Part shown: positions 8,200-16,339 of the stretch, in pieces | Position numbering within the stretch: the first letter of the stretch is position 1 | Layout of the letters: each line of letters opens with the position of its first letter | Source: Alphaproteobacteria bacterium | GTDB lineage: Bacteria > Pseudomonadota > Alphaproteobacteria > Micavibrionales > Micavibrionaceae | Length of the DNA stretch: 64,000 nucleotides | Assembly (NCBI GenBank): GCA_020442385.1 | Contig: JAGRKE010000002.1 | Span: 62,001 to 126,000, forward strand | Reading direction: 5' to 3' | Made by a program: the position numbers and the translations under genes | Notes under the pieces: model-generated | What the model saw: only the letters and a program-made list of their open reading frames with translations | Told to the model about the DNA's origin: nothing | Databases searched by the model: none

Positions 8200-8535
8200 T
8201 TATGCGGCTTTAATCCGCTCCGCAATTGTGTCGATACGATCAGCTAGATGGTCGATGGCTTGAGCGATAATCAACTCATCATGTTTTTGCGCTTCGGATT
8301 TATCGGTCTGACCGCCCTGCTCATCCACTTGATCGCGCAGATCGAAGATTTCATCAGAGAGCATAAGGGCCGTGAGCACCAGAAGGTGTGATTCGTTTGT
8401 GCCCGCCCCGGCGCGCGCGATGTCTTTGATTTTTGAGTCGACGTAATGCGCAAGGTCCATAACCCGCTGTTCCTGCCCGTCTTCGCAGGCAATGCCGTAG
8501 TTACGTCCGTTAATCGTGAGTGTGAGCTGGGCCAT
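8200..8535 (-). CDS. zapA: ZapA, FtsZ-associated division protein
   Basis: A 111-residue ZapA-family protein. The N-terminal domain MAQLTLTINGRNYGIACEDG is the classic ZapA beta-hairpin start, followed by LDxAxYVDxKI-like residues and a C-terminal coiled coil (about residues 65-108) used for dimerisation. ZapA cross-links FtsZ filaments at midcell. It lies between a short coiled-coil gene and 6S RNA, as in many alphaproteobacteria. Confidence 0.92.
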   Translation of the reverse strand: MAQLTLTINGRNYGIACEDGQEQRVMDLAHYVDSKIKDIARAGAGTNESHLLVLTALMLSDEIFDLRDQVDEQGGQTDKSEAQKHDELIIAQAIDHLADRIDTIAERIKAA

Positions 8536-8552
8536 ATTTTAAGTCCTTAACT

Positions 8553-8759
8553 TTACGCAGTTTCTTTGAGAACCTGTTCCACTTTTTGAATAGCGCTATC
8601 GAGTTTCTGGGCCACGATTGCGGGATTTACGCCGCCATTCGCACCGTTGAACATATCTTGCTGGCGCGCTTCGACAGAGGCTTCCAGTCCGTTTGTTGAT
8701 GATTCCAAACGGCCAACGGCACTATCCAGTTTTATTAAAGCTTGTCTGATGGCTGACAC
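8553..8759 (-). CDS. Small coiled-coil protein upstream of zapA (DUF4164-like)
   Basis: A 68-residue, almost wholly helical protein with heptad-like spacing (LIKLDSAVGRLESSTNGLE and KLDSAIQKVEQVLKE). Short proteins of this kind occur immediately upstream of zapA in alphaproteobacteria and are grouped as DUF4164; function is not established, though a division role with ZapA is plausible from position. It lies 17 bases before zapA on the same strand. The 219 bases to the divergent transketolase gene hold nothing else I can support. Confidence 0.75.
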   Translation of the reverse strand: MSAIRQALIKLDSAVGRLESSTNGLEASVEARQQDMFNGANGGVNPAIVAQKLDSAIQKVEQVLKETA

Positions 8760-8978
8760 AGATTCCTCTCCTTCTACTCAAAAAATCTTAAACAGGGAAT
8801 GTTCCGATTATCAATGCCCGCAAGATAACGTCAAGGGCGCTTATCATTTTTTCGCAACCTAACCACAAAAAACTACACAACTGATTGCTTTATATTTGCC
8901 TCTCAAGGCTTGACCTGCACGCGGACTGGAGGCATTGTAGCCCCACATTTTCAAGTATAAATGGGAAGCCCGAAAATT

Positions 8979-10988
8979 ATGAGCACTGCGAACGCCGCCG
9001 CCACACAAAATACCGACACAAACACATCATTAAAAGACAAAGCCAATGCCATCCGCGCCCTTGCGATGGATGCCGTCGAAGCCGCCCAATCCGGCCACCC
9101 CGGCATGCCGATGGGTATGGCCGATGTCGCCACAGTGCTTTACAGCAAATTCTTAAAGTTCGATGCGAAGAACCCGGAATGGCCGGACCGCGACCGCGTG
9201 GTGTTGTCGGGTGGACATGGATCAATGCTGCTTTATGCGCTGAATTATCTAACCGGATATGAGAAAATGACGCTGGAGCAAATCAAGAATTTCCGTCAGC
9301 TCGGCGCGATTACCGCCGGCCACCCGGAGATTGAACACGATGCCGGGATTGAAACCACCACCGGGCCACTGGGCCAAGGGATTGCCACCGCCGTTGGTAT
9401 GGCGCTGGGTGAGCGCATCCTGAACAAACGCTACGGCGATGATGTGATCAATCACTACACCTATGTTTTGTGCGGTGATGGTGATTTGATGGAAGGCATC
9501 AGCCACGAGGCGTGTTCGCTCGCAGGGCATTTGAACCTGAACAAAATGATCATGCTCTATGACGACAATTCGATTTCAATTGATGGTTCAACTGACCTGT
9601 CATTTATTGACGATACGCCGAAGCGTTTTGAAGCTTATGGCTGGAACACCGATACGGTGGATGGCCATGATTTCGCGCAAATCGAAGCAGCCATCGCCAA
9701 AGCGCAAAAGAGCGATAAGCCCACTATTATCTGCTGCAAAACCAAAATCGGTTATGGCGCGCCGACGAAGGAAGGAAGCGCCTCTTCACACGGCGCACCA
9801 TTGGGCGCGGAAGAAATTGAAGGCACGCGCAAAAATCTGAACTGGCCGCATGCACCGTTTGAAGTGCCCGAGGAGATTTTAAGCTGGTGGCGCGCGGTTG
9901 GTGAAAAACACCGCCCGGAGTTTGAGCGCTGGAGCAACGCCCGCAACACATGTGAACGTGCAGACTGTTTTACAAAAGCGCATGCAGGCAATTATTCCGG
10001 CGCGATCGCCCCGATCATTGCGGAGTTGAAGAAAGATTTCGCAACCAACAAGCCCAAGGATGCGACGCGCAAAACCTCTGGCGCTTGTTTGGAGAAGCTG
10101 GTTGAGAAGCTTTGGTTGATGATTGGCGGCTCTGCCGATCTTACAGGCTCGAACAACACAAAGGTAAAAGCCTCCAAAGTAATCAACAAAGACAATTATG
10201 AAGGCAATTACATTAATTACGGTGTGCGCGAACATGCGATGGCCGCGGCGATGAATGGTCTGGCCATTCACGGCGCGCTTCTGCCTTATGCCGGAACTTT
10301 CCTGCAATTTGCAGATTATTCACGCCCTGCTATCCGTCTGGGCGCACTGATGAAGCAGCGCGTGATCCATGTGATGACGCATGATTCAATCGGTCTGGGT
10401 GAAGACGGCCCGACACACCAGCCGGTTGAGCATCTGGCTGCCCTGCGCGCCATTCCCAACCTGTATGTCTTCCGCCCATGCGATGGTGTAGAAACCGCCG
10501 AAAGCTGGGAAGCGGCAATCAATATGCAGAACTCTCCTTCTGTTCTGGCCCTGACCCGTCAGGGCTTGCCCACATTGTGTGATGACCGCGCGGAAAATAT
10601 GGTATCCAAGGGTGCTTACATCCTGAAAGACAGTGGCGGTGAGCCGGATGTGACGATTTTTGCTTCTGGTTCAGAAGTTTATTTGGCGATGAAAGCGGCA
10701 GAGAAGATTGATGCAAATGTGCGCGTGGTGTCTGTGCCATGTATGGATCTGTTCTGGGAACAGGACGGCGAATATGTCCAGAGCCTGATCTGCAACAACA
10801 GCATAAAAATTGCGGTTGAGGCCGGCGTTCGTCAGGGATGGGACGCCTTGATCGGTGCGCATGGTAGCTTTATCGGCATGAACAGCTTCGGCGCGTCTGC
10901 CCCGGCGGAAGAGCTGTTTAAACATTTTGGAATTACAACCGAATCAATTATAGAACGTGCCGAAAAGGCATTAGCGAACAAAAAATAG
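8979..10988 (+). CDS. tkt: Transketolase
   Basis: A 669-residue thiamine-diphosphate enzyme of the pentose phosphate pathway. Visible are QSGHPGMPMGMADVA near the N-terminus, TTGPLGQGIATAVGMA, the ThDP motif GDGDLMEGISHEA followed by LYDDNSISIDG, the Pyr-domain segment GVREHAMAAAMNGLA and HDSIGLGEDGPTHQPVEHL. It transfers two-carbon units between ketoses and aldoses. An upstream in-frame ATG at 8961 is possible; 8979 is preferred because family homology begins shortly after. GAPDH starts 12 bases after the stop, so the two are cotranscribed. Confidence 0.96.
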   Translation: MSTANAAATQNTDTNTSLKDKANAIRALAMDAVEAAQSGHPGMPMGMADVATVLYSKFLKFDAKNPEWPDRDRVVLSGGHGSMLLYALNYLTGYEKMTLEQIKNFRQLGAITAGHPEIEHDAGIETTTGPLGQGIATAVGMALGERILNKRYGDDVINHYTYVLCGDGDLMEGISHEACSLAGHLNLNKMIMLYDDNSISIDGSTDLSFIDDTPKRFEAYGWNTDTVDGHDFAQIEAAIAKAQKSDKPTIICCKTKIGYGAPTKEGSASSHGAPLGAEEIEGTRKNLNWPHAPFEVPEEILSWWRAVGEKHRPEFERWSNARNTCERADCFTKAHAGNYSGAIAPIIAELKKDFATNKPKDATRKTSGACLEKLVEKLWLMIGGSADLTGSNNTKVKASKVINKDNYEGNYINYGVREHAMAAAMNGLAIHGALLPYAGTFLQFADYSRPAIRLGALMKQRVIHVMTHDSIGLGEDGPTHQPVEHLAALRAIPNLYVFRPCDGVETAESWEAAINMQNSPSVLALTRQGLPTLCDDRAENMVSKGAYILKDSGGEPDVTIFASGSEVYLAMKAAEKIDANVRVVSVPCMDLFWEQDGEYVQSLICNNSIKIAVEAGVRQGWDALIGAHGSFIGMNSFGASAPAEELFKHFGITTESIIERAEKALANKK

Positions 10989-11000
10989 AGGAAAGACCAC

Positions 11001-12011
11001 ATGACTTTGAAGGTTGGAATTAACGGTTTTGGACGTATTGGCCGTCTGGTGGCCCGCGCGATTTTGGAATCGGGGCGCGATGATATCGAACTGGCCGCAA
11101 TTAATGATCCGGGCGGGAATTTCTTCCCTCTTCTTAAATATGACTCTGTGCATGGCCGCGCGCCGTTTGATGTGATCCGCGAGAGCGATGATTGGCTGGT
11201 GCTGGCGGGTAAGCGCGTGCACCGCTTCCGTGACCGCGACCCGAAGAACCTGCATTGGGACCGTGAAGGTGTGGATATCGTTTTCGAATGTACCGGTAAA
11301 TTCAATGATCGTCAGGGTGCACAACAGCATATCGACGCGGGCGCAAAGAAGGTTTTGATTTCCGCACCGGCCAAAGACGAAGATTTGACCGTTGTTTACG
11401 GTGTGAACCATGACAAGCTGCGCGCGGAGCACGTGATTGTTTCAAACGCATCTTGTACGACGAACTGTCTGGCGCCTGTTGCACATGCGCTTCACAGTAC
11501 GATTGGTATCGAAAGCGGATTCATGACCACCATTCACGCCTATACGGGTGATCAGAATATCGTAGACTCTTCGCACAAAGACCCGCACCGCGCACGCGCG
11601 GCGGCAATAAATATGATCCCGACCTCTACTGGTGCGGCTAAAGCCGTCGGTAAAGTGTTACCGGAGCTGGATGGCAAGCTGGACGGTGTTTCGATCCGCG
11701 TACCTGTGCCGAATGTTTCCATGATCGATATGAAATTCATCGCCAGCAAGTCTACGACCGAAAATGAAGTTAACAATGCGATGAAAGAATATGCCAATGG
11801 TCCGCTGAAGGGCATTTTGGCTGTATATGACGACCCATGCGTATCAGGCGATTTCAACCACGACCCGCATTCAGCCATTTTTAACCTGAATGGGACGAAA
11901 GTGATTGATGGGCGCTTGGTTCGTGTTATGGCCTGGTATGACAACGAGTGGGGCTTTTCATGCCGCATGCTCGATACCGCGCTGAAAATGCACGAAGTTG
12001 GCTACGAGTAA
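11001..12011 (+). CDS. gap: Glyceraldehyde-3-phosphate dehydrogenase
   Basis: A 336-residue GAPDH with the NAD-binding start VGINGFGRIGRLVARA, the catalytic motif SNASCTTNCLAP (active-site Cys and the following His in the domain), TGAAKAVGKVLPEL and the C-terminal AWYDNEWGFSCRMLD. It oxidises glyceraldehyde-3-phosphate to 1,3-bisphosphoglycerate. An AGAGGAAAG-type ribosome site precedes the ATG. The usual order tkt-gap-pgk-fba is broken: no pgk follows, and a regulator plus small ORF sit before the aldolase. Confidence 0.97.
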   Translation: MTLKVGINGFGRIGRLVARAILESGRDDIELAAINDPGGNFFPLLKYDSVHGRAPFDVIRESDDWLVLAGKRVHRFRDRDPKNLHWDREGVDIVFECTGKFNDRQGAQQHIDAGAKKVLISAPAKDEDLTVVYGVNHDKLRAEHVIVSNASCTTNCLAPVAHALHSTIGIESGFMTTIHAYTGDQNIVDSSHKDPHRARAAAINMIPTSTGAAKAVGKVLPELDGKLDGVSIRVPVPNVSMIDMKFIASKSTTENEVNNAMKEYANGPLKGILAVYDDPCVSGDFNHDPHSAIFNLNGTKVIDGRLVRVMAWYDNEWGFSCRMLDTALKMHEVGYE

Positions 12012-12049
12012 GCTATTCACAGTCAAAAAATACATAGAATAAAAATTAT

Positions 12050-12078
12050 TTGACAATGCCCAACCACAGGAGCATTAT
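12050..12078 (+). promoter_or_regulatory. Promoter of candidate small RNA A
   Basis: TTGACA (12050-12055), a 17-base spacer and CATTAT (12073-12078). The only downstream target before the terminator at 12107-12145 is a non-coding stretch of about 60 bases. Confidence 0.6.
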
Positions 12079-12084
12079 CAAAGG

Positions 12085-12145
12085 TCTAAACCGTTCTCCG
12101 TGGCAAAGCCGATCTAGATTCCTAGCCTTCTAGATCGGCTTTTTT
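12085..12145 (+). ncRNA. Candidate small RNA A (orphan promoter-terminator unit)
   Basis: A predicted transcript of about 60 nt between a good promoter and a strong terminator, with no start codon that leads to a plausible ORF. About 20 bases of single-stranded 5' sequence precede the terminator hairpin. Similar units occur at 38002-38063 and 62550-62601. It may instead be the gap 3' end processed by RNase; expression is not shown. Confidence 0.45.
12107..12145 (+). terminator. Rho-independent terminator after gap
   Basis: Perfect 12-base stem AGCCGATCTAGA / TCTAGATCGGCT (12107-12118 with 12129-12140), 10-base loop, then TTTTT. It ends the tkt-gap transcript and the candidate small RNA. Confidence 0.93.
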
Positions 12146-12199
12146 AGTAGCATCATTAATGCCATCCCTCATCATAGAAACCATAATACTGGTATTTTC

Positions 12200-12228
12200 T
12201 TGCAAAAAATGCAGATTTTTAGTATTTT
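12200..12228 (+). promoter_or_regulatory. Promoter for the MarR-like gene
   Basis: TTGCAA (12200-12205), 17-base spacer, TATTTT (12223-12228). Six bases separate the -10 from the ATG at 12235, so the transcript may begin at the start codon. Confidence 0.55.
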
Positions 12229-12234
12229 ATACTC

Positions 12235-12789
12235 ATGGTTAGGAATTTAGCAAAACGAGCAATGACAACGACAAGCCAGCGATTCTGCTATGTCGTTGAT
12301 CACTTAACGGAAGCTTTGGGGAATGATCCCTCCTCTTCGCTGCGCCGCGCTATGATTTTGGCTGATATCGATCAATATCCCGGCTCTACGCAAACCGCGA
12401 TCATGGAGCGCCTTGGTATTCACAAATCTGCCCTAAACCGCGAGATTGAATGGCTGTTTAATTATGGCTGTATCACGCGCCAAGATTGCCGCGAGGATGC
12501 GCGTTCAATCCGCCTAGAAACATGCGGTTATTCCAAAAAAGCCCTGGCTGGCGCGCTGGATTATTTCGAGGGCAACCACAGCGACTTGAAAGGCTTCCTG
12601 AAAGGTCTTGGCAAATTGCTGAAAATGGAAAAACCGACTTTGCGTGATGCAAAAATCGTCGCCACCCTCTCTGAGCGTAAAACCGCAGAAAAAAGTGCGG
12701 TTATCGCCAGTATTCAAGGTGGTTCTGCTTCGTCCGACAACCGCGCTTTTAACAAGCTGGTTGAGAAAGGCTTGGTCGAAGATGTTTAA
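12235..12789 (+). CDS. MarR-like winged-helix transcriptional regulator
   Basis: A 184-residue protein with a winged-helix core: the segment ADIDQYPGSTQTAIMERLGI looks like the first HTH helices, followed by HKSALNREIEWLFNYGCITR (recognition helix and wing) and DARSIRL. This resembles MarR/IclR-type regulators; ligand and targets are unknown. Two starts are possible: ATG 12235, at the predicted transcription start (leaderless), or ATG 12262. A 61-codon ORF overlaps its stop. It lies between gap and the aldolase gene, where pgk would often be, so it may regulate glycolytic genes; that is inference. Confidence 0.78.
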   Translation: MVRNLAKRAMTTTSQRFCYVVDHLTEALGNDPSSSLRRAMILADIDQYPGSTQTAIMERLGIHKSALNREIEWLFNYGCITRQDCREDARSIRLETCGYSKKALAGALDYFEGNHSDLKGFLKGLGKLLKMEKPTLRDAKIVATLSERKTAEKSAVIASIQGGSASSDNRAFNKLVEKGLVEDV

Positions 12790-12967
12790 GAATACTTATG
12801 AATTAGAGGTCGGCGTGCAAAACCTGCTTGATCAATATTGGGCTGAAGAGGCTTCGGTTTCCTATCCAGATATGTTTGCCGCTTTCGGCACAGCCTCTTT
12901 GCCGCAAAACGTGGCAGAGCCAAAAGTCCCTGTCTTGCTTTTTGCCGGCCCTGCTGGTCAAGCCTAG
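12782..12967 (+). CDS. Small hypothetical protein coupled to the MarR-like gene
   Basis: A 61-residue ORF whose ATG overlaps the last codons of the MarR-like gene by eight bases, suggesting translational coupling. Sequence starts MFKNTYELEVGVQNLLDQYW and ends in a Pro/Val/Ala-rich tail (PVLLFAGPAGQA). No signal peptide, motif or known family is recognised. Because it is short it could be a chance ORF, but the tight overlap supports a real gene. Confidence 0.5.
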   Translation: MFKNTYELEVGVQNLLDQYWAEEASVSYPDMFAAFGTASLPQNVAEPKVPVLLFAGPAGQA

Positions 12968-13032
12968 AAACCTCTTGCAGCCCGCAGCCTGCTTGGCTAT
13001 ACCATCTGTAGAACATTACAGATGGAGAGATC

Positions 13033-13944
13033 ATGCCCAATCAAGCCCAATTCGACAAAGTTTCCCAAGGTAAAGGTTTTATCGCCGCGCTGGACCAAAG
13101 CGGCGGCTCCACCCCCAAAGCCTTAAAGAATTACGGCGTAAATGAAGATGCCTATTCCAATGAAACGGAAATGTTCGATTTGGTGCATCAAATGCGCACG
13201 CGCATCATTACCTCCCCCTCTTTTACGAGCGATCACATTCTGGGCGCTATTCTTTTTGAAAAGACTATGGATAGCGACATCGAAGGCAAGCCAACAGCAA
13301 CATATCTGTGGGAGGAGCTAGGCATCGCGCCTTTCCTGAAGGTCGATAAGGGGCTGGCCGATAAAGAAAACGGCGTACAGATGATGAAGCCGTTTGATCC
13401 GAACCCCATTTGCGAAAAGGCCGTATCAAAAGGTATTTTCGGCACAAAGATGCGCTCCGCCATTCACGAGCCGAATGAAGATGCGATCGCCGCGGTTGTT
13501 CAGCAGCAATTTGATATCGGTAAAACCATCATCAGCCACGGCCTTGTGCCGATTATTGAGCCGGAGGTGGATATTAACGCCCCGGCAAAGGCCGAATGCG
13601 AAGACATCATGAAAGCCGAAATCCTGAAACAGCTCGATACGCTGGCGGCCGATCAGAAGATTATTTTGAAGCTGACCCTGCCTGAGAAGGCTGGATTGTT
13701 TACAGACTTGATCAATCACCCGAATGTGGCGCGCGTGGTTGCACTCTCTGGCGGATACAGCCTTGAGGAATCCTGCACACGCCTGCGCGCGAATGACGGG
13801 ATGATCGCCAGTTTTTCCCGCGCTTTGACGAATGATCTGAGCGCCCAGCAAAGCGATGAGGAATTCGACGCGGCGCTGATGAACTCCATCAGCAAGATCT
13901 ACGAAGCCTCCGTCGGCGAGAAAGCTCAAACCCAAGCGGCTTAA
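13033..13944 (+). CDS. fda: Fructose-bisphosphate aldolase, class I
   Basis: A 303-residue class I aldolase of the bacterial Fda type. Diagnostic segments are [20 protein letters not shown] near the N-terminus, [35 protein letters not shown], the Schiff-base region [10 protein letters not shown] (active-site Lys) and [13 protein letters not shown]. It closely resembles the Staphylococcus class I enzyme as I recall it. It cleaves fructose-1,6-bisphosphate to two triose phosphates without a metal. The EndoU-type gene starts on the last base of its stop codon. Confidence 0.96.
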   Translation: MPNQAQFDKVSQGKGFIAALDQSGGSTPKALKNYGVNEDAYSNETEMFDLVHQMRTRIITSPSFTSDHILGAILFEKTMDSDIEGKPTATYLWEELGIAPFLKVDKGLADKENGVQMMKPFDPNPICEKAVSKGIFGTKMRSAIHEPNEDAIAAVVQQQFDIGKTIISHGLVPIIEPEVDINAPAKAECEDIMKAEILKQLDTLAADQKIILKLTLPEKAGLFTDLINHPNVARVVALSGGYSLEESCTRLRANDGMIASFSRALTNDLSAQQSDEEFDAALMNSISKIYEASVGEKAQTQAA

Positions 13945-14366
13945 TGCACAATCACGATTGGAAACGCACGGCCTGGTTTCTGCTGCTCGCAGCGCCGATT
14001 GTCATCGGCTATTTCTACAATGATTACACCCCCGCTCGTGCACCTTTTAGCGGCGACTCTCCAGCCATTACCGCGCAATCGCGCCAACATATATTGTATG
14101 GTGACGGTGAAACCGGCGGCCACCGCCACAGCATCGGCACGCCCTGCAAAACCGAATTTCCGTCTTATTGGTCCGAAGAGAAAATCATCAATATTGTCAG
14201 TGGGATAGCCGCCAATAACAGCCTGCCCTGGCGACTGGAGAGCAATGGATACGAGGTTGCTGAGGACACAATTGACGGTGTTGAGGTGCGTGTGGTGGTT
14301 GATCCGCGCGCCAATGAGGTTGTAACCGCCTATCCGACGGATTTACCGCAAAATCCCTGCCCTTAA
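13944..14366 (+). CDS. Membrane-anchored or secreted EndoU-type RNase
   Basis: A 140-residue protein with an N-terminal hydrophobic segment (about residues 10-24) acting as signal or anchor, then a bacterial EndoU-like domain. Family-type motifs are QHILYGDGETGGHRH, CKTEFPSYWSEEKII, IDGVEVRVVVD and a terminal TAYP. Candidate catalytic residues are H49, H60 and K69, with T128 and Y130. EndoU domains are RNases found in polymorphic and contact-dependent toxins. Here the domain stands alone, without delivery domain or obvious immunity gene. The start overlaps the aldolase stop (TAATG), so it is translated from the same message. Confidence 0.82.
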   Translation: MHNHDWKRTAWFLLLAAPIVIGYFYNDYTPARAPFSGDSPAITAQSRQHILYGDGETGGHRHSIGTPCKTEFPSYWSEEKIINIVSGIAANNSLPWRLESNGYEVAEDTIDGVEVRVVVDPRANEVVTAYPTDLPQNPCP

Positions 14367-14383
14367 GTTATTTAACATATTAT

Positions 14384-14413
14384 TTGACATAACTGTAAGT
14401 CATCGGGTATATT
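14384..14413 (+). promoter_or_regulatory. Promoter of the 94-residue orphan gene
   Basis: Perfect -35 TTGACA (14384-14389), 18-base spacer, TATATT -10 (14408-14413). The ATG at 14420 lies six bases after the -10, so a leaderless transcript is predicted. Confidence 0.7.
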
Positions 14414-14419
14414 ACCTGC

Positions 14420-14704
14420 ATGAAAAGCATTTTTACGATATTTGATGCGTGCACACGGACCCTAGACGCCTGCTTTGACCGTGAAGGTGACTATAGCAAA
14501 AAAGAAAAGCGCGCCTCCTATGCGAAGTTGGCGGGCGCAAGCATGCTTGTAATCTCTGCCGCCTTTTACAATTCAAATGATCAGTTACAGGCACAAACTG
14601 AAAATACAGAGCTTTCGGGGAATACAGCCAAAAAAACGGCCCTTCCCGCTCCTGCGCAGCAAGAACAGCCTGCAACCTATGCAGCCTTCACATCGCAGCC
14701 ATAA
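14420..14704 (+). CDS. Hypothetical protein, 94 residues
   Basis: A small protein with a charged N-terminal third (ACFDREGDYSKKEKR), a short hydrophobic stretch (LAGASMLVISAAFYN, about residues 36-52) that could be a membrane anchor, and a polar C-terminus rich in Gln, Ala and Pro. I do not recognise it. Its start codon coincides with the predicted transcription start. A second small gene follows after 16 bases. Confidence 0.6.
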   Translation: MKSIFTIFDACTRTLDACFDREGDYSKKEKRASYAKLAGASMLVISAAFYNSNDQLQAQTENTELSGNTAKKTALPAPAQQEQPATYAAFTSQP

Positions 14705-14720
14705 AGAGGTATTTTAAGAT

Positions 14721-14906
14721 ATGTCAACGGACCAAGAAAACACATCAGAACCCGTAGAAGAAGGCCGTATGTCTTACCCTGCTTTTGGGTGCGATATTTC
14801 AGATTATTTTTGCTTCGCTGTTAAGGGCGAAAGCAACAAATCCACGTCCAGCGAACAAAAAACTACGTATCAATTTGGCTGGGACTCACCCACTGCGTTT
14901 GAATAA
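14721..14906 (+). CDS. Hypothetical protein, 61 residues
   Basis: A polar small protein (MSTDQENTSEPVEEGRMSYP...) with two Cys residues in GCDISDYFCF. It has an AAAGAGG ribosome-binding site about 12 bases upstream and follows the 94-residue gene in the same direction. Its last 44 bases overlap the convergent epmA gene. Family unknown; moderate confidence because it is short. Confidence 0.5.
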   Translation: MSTDQENTSEPVEEGRMSYPAFGCDISDYFCFAVKGESNKSTSSEQKTTYQFGWDSPTAFE

Positions 14907-15894
14907 TATCCTCAGCCCCTGTCGCCAGCATGACCAAGCGGTCGATACCAAGCGCAATACCGCCGCTTTCGGGCATACCGTATTCCAGAGCCTTTAAGAA
15001 ATCCTCATCCACCGGGTAATTTTGCCCGTAAAGCTGCTTTTTGAGCGCCATTTCAGCCTCAAAGCGTGCGCGCTGCTCCGCCGCATCGGTAAGCTCGGAA
15101 AAGGCATTGGCTAGCTCAATCCCGCACACATACAGCTCAAAGCGCTCGGCAAAGCGCGGATCATCGGTTTTTTTACGCGACAGCGCGGCCATGTGCGCTG
15201 GATAATCATAGAGAATGGTCGGCACGCCATGGCCTAAAGATGGCTCAATACGCTCATCCATCACGGCAAAAAACACGTCATCCCAGCTGTAATCAGGCGT
15301 CACACGCAGCCCCTGCTCGCGCGCGGCGGCGGCGAGCCCCTCTGCATCATCCAAAAACCGCTCCAGATCGATATCGGCGTAGGTTTGAAACGCTTCCGCG
15401 ACCGTGATTTTCTGCCAGTCTTTAAATGGATCGGCGTTTTTATCCTTATGGCGGTACGCCGCAATGCCCAAATCCTGCGCCACCGCACGCAGTAGGCCGA
15501 TGCAGTCCTCCATAATCGCCTCATAATCCACGCCGGTGCGATACCATTCAATCATGCTAAATTCGGGGCTGTGCAGGCTGGAGCTCTCTCCATTGCGGTA
15601 AACATGGCAAATCTGGTAGAGCCGCTCCACCCCCGCGACCATCAGCTTTTTCATCGCGAATTCAGGGCTGGTGTGCAGATACAGGTCTGTTACGGGCTGT
15701 AAATCTGTGCCCAAAAGCCGGGTTTTAAAGCCGTGCAGGTGTGCCTCGGCGCATGGGCTGACCTGCAGGGCCGGTGTTTCCACCTCCCAAAAGCCCTGAT
15801 CATCGAAAAAACGGCGCACAGCCTTGATCAGCGCCATGCGAGTCTTCAGATTTTGTCTACGGGATTCAAATTTTTGCGGCTGCCACCAGCTCAT
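14863..15894 (-). CDS. epmA: EpmA-type lysyl ligase acting on elongation factor P
   Basis: A 343-residue class II lysyl-tRNA synthetase-like catalytic domain without an anticodon-binding domain. Motifs are RFFDDQGFWEVETPALQVSP, motif 2-like YQICHVYRNGESSSLHSPEF and motif 3 GGIALGIDRLVMLATG. EpmA attaches (R)-beta-lysine to EF-P. The frame continues 86 codons upstream into the rpmE promoter region, so the ATG at 15892-15894 (MSWWQPQKFESRR) is used. The efp and epmB genes are not in the window. The stop region overlaps a small convergent ORF. Confidence 0.92.
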   Translation of the reverse strand: MSWWQPQKFESRRQNLKTRMALIKAVRRFFDDQGFWEVETPALQVSPCAEAHLHGFKTRLLGTDLQPVTDLYLHTSPEFAMKKLMVAGVERLYQICHVYRNGESSSLHSPEFSMIEWYRTGVDYEAIMEDCIGLLRAVAQDLGIAAYRHKDKNADPFKDWQKITVAEAFQTYADIDLERFLDDAEGLAAAAREQGLRVTPDYSWDDVFFAVMDERIEPSLGHGVPTILYDYPAHMAALSRKKTDDPRFAERFELYVCGIELANAFSELTDAAEQRARFEAEMALKKQLYGQNYPVDEDFLKALEYGMPESGGIALGIDRLVMLATGAEDIIQTQWVSPSQIDT

Positions 15895-15928
15895 ACACAC
15901 GCGCTCCTTAAAAACGGGCAGAAAATAC

Positions 15929-15957
15929 TTGCATTTCCAGCTTATAAACGATAAATA
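15929..15957 (+). promoter_or_regulatory. Promoter of rpmE
   Basis: TTGCAT (15929-15934), 17-base spacer, TAAATA (15952-15957). The leader to the rpmE ATG would be about 45 nt. Confidence 0.65.
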
Positions 15958-16008
15958 TGCGCCTCGTTCAAGCGATTTAGCTGTATTTAAACGCAAGAGA
16001 GAATAGAT

Positions 16009-16245
16009 ATGAAAGCCGAAATTCACCCGGATTACCACGAAATCACCGTTGTAATGACCGATGGAACAGAATACAAAACCCGCAGCACATGGGGCAAAGA
16101 AGGCGATGTCATGAAATTGGACGTTGACCCTTTGACACACCCTGCATGGCAAGGCGGCACAGGTAAAGTGATTGAAAAAGGCCAGCTCGACAAGTTCGAA
16201 AGCAAGTACGGCAGCTTCCTATCAGGCGGCACTAAAAAAGATTAA
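16009..16245 (+). CDS. rpmE: 50S ribosomal protein L31 (type A)
   Basis: A 78-residue L31 starting [20 protein letters not shown], with [25 protein letters not shown] and a C-terminal KYGSF. These are the standard alphaproteobacterial L31 landmarks. The zinc-binding CxxC of some L31 proteins is absent, so this is a zinc-independent form. It has its own promoter and a terminator follows, so it is a monocistronic unit. Confidence 0.96.
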   Translation: MKAEIHPDYHEITVVMTDGTEYKTRSTWGKEGDVMKLDVDPLTHPAWQGGTGKVIEKGQLDKFESKYGSFLSGGTKKD

Positions 16246-16289
16246 TAGAGGTTAAAAGCCCCGCCACAGGGGTTTTTATACGGAGAACG

Positions 16290-16325
16290 AACGTCCTTGT
16301 TTTTTAACAAGGGCGTTTTGTTTTG
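16290..16325 (+). terminator. Rho-independent terminator after rpmE
   Basis: Stem AACGTCCTTGTT / AACAAGGGCGTT with one G-T wobble and a four-T loop, followed by TTGTTTT. It is bidirectional enough to also serve the convergent gene ending at 16340. Confidence 0.8.
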
Positions 16326-16339
16326 GGGGATGTCATGAA

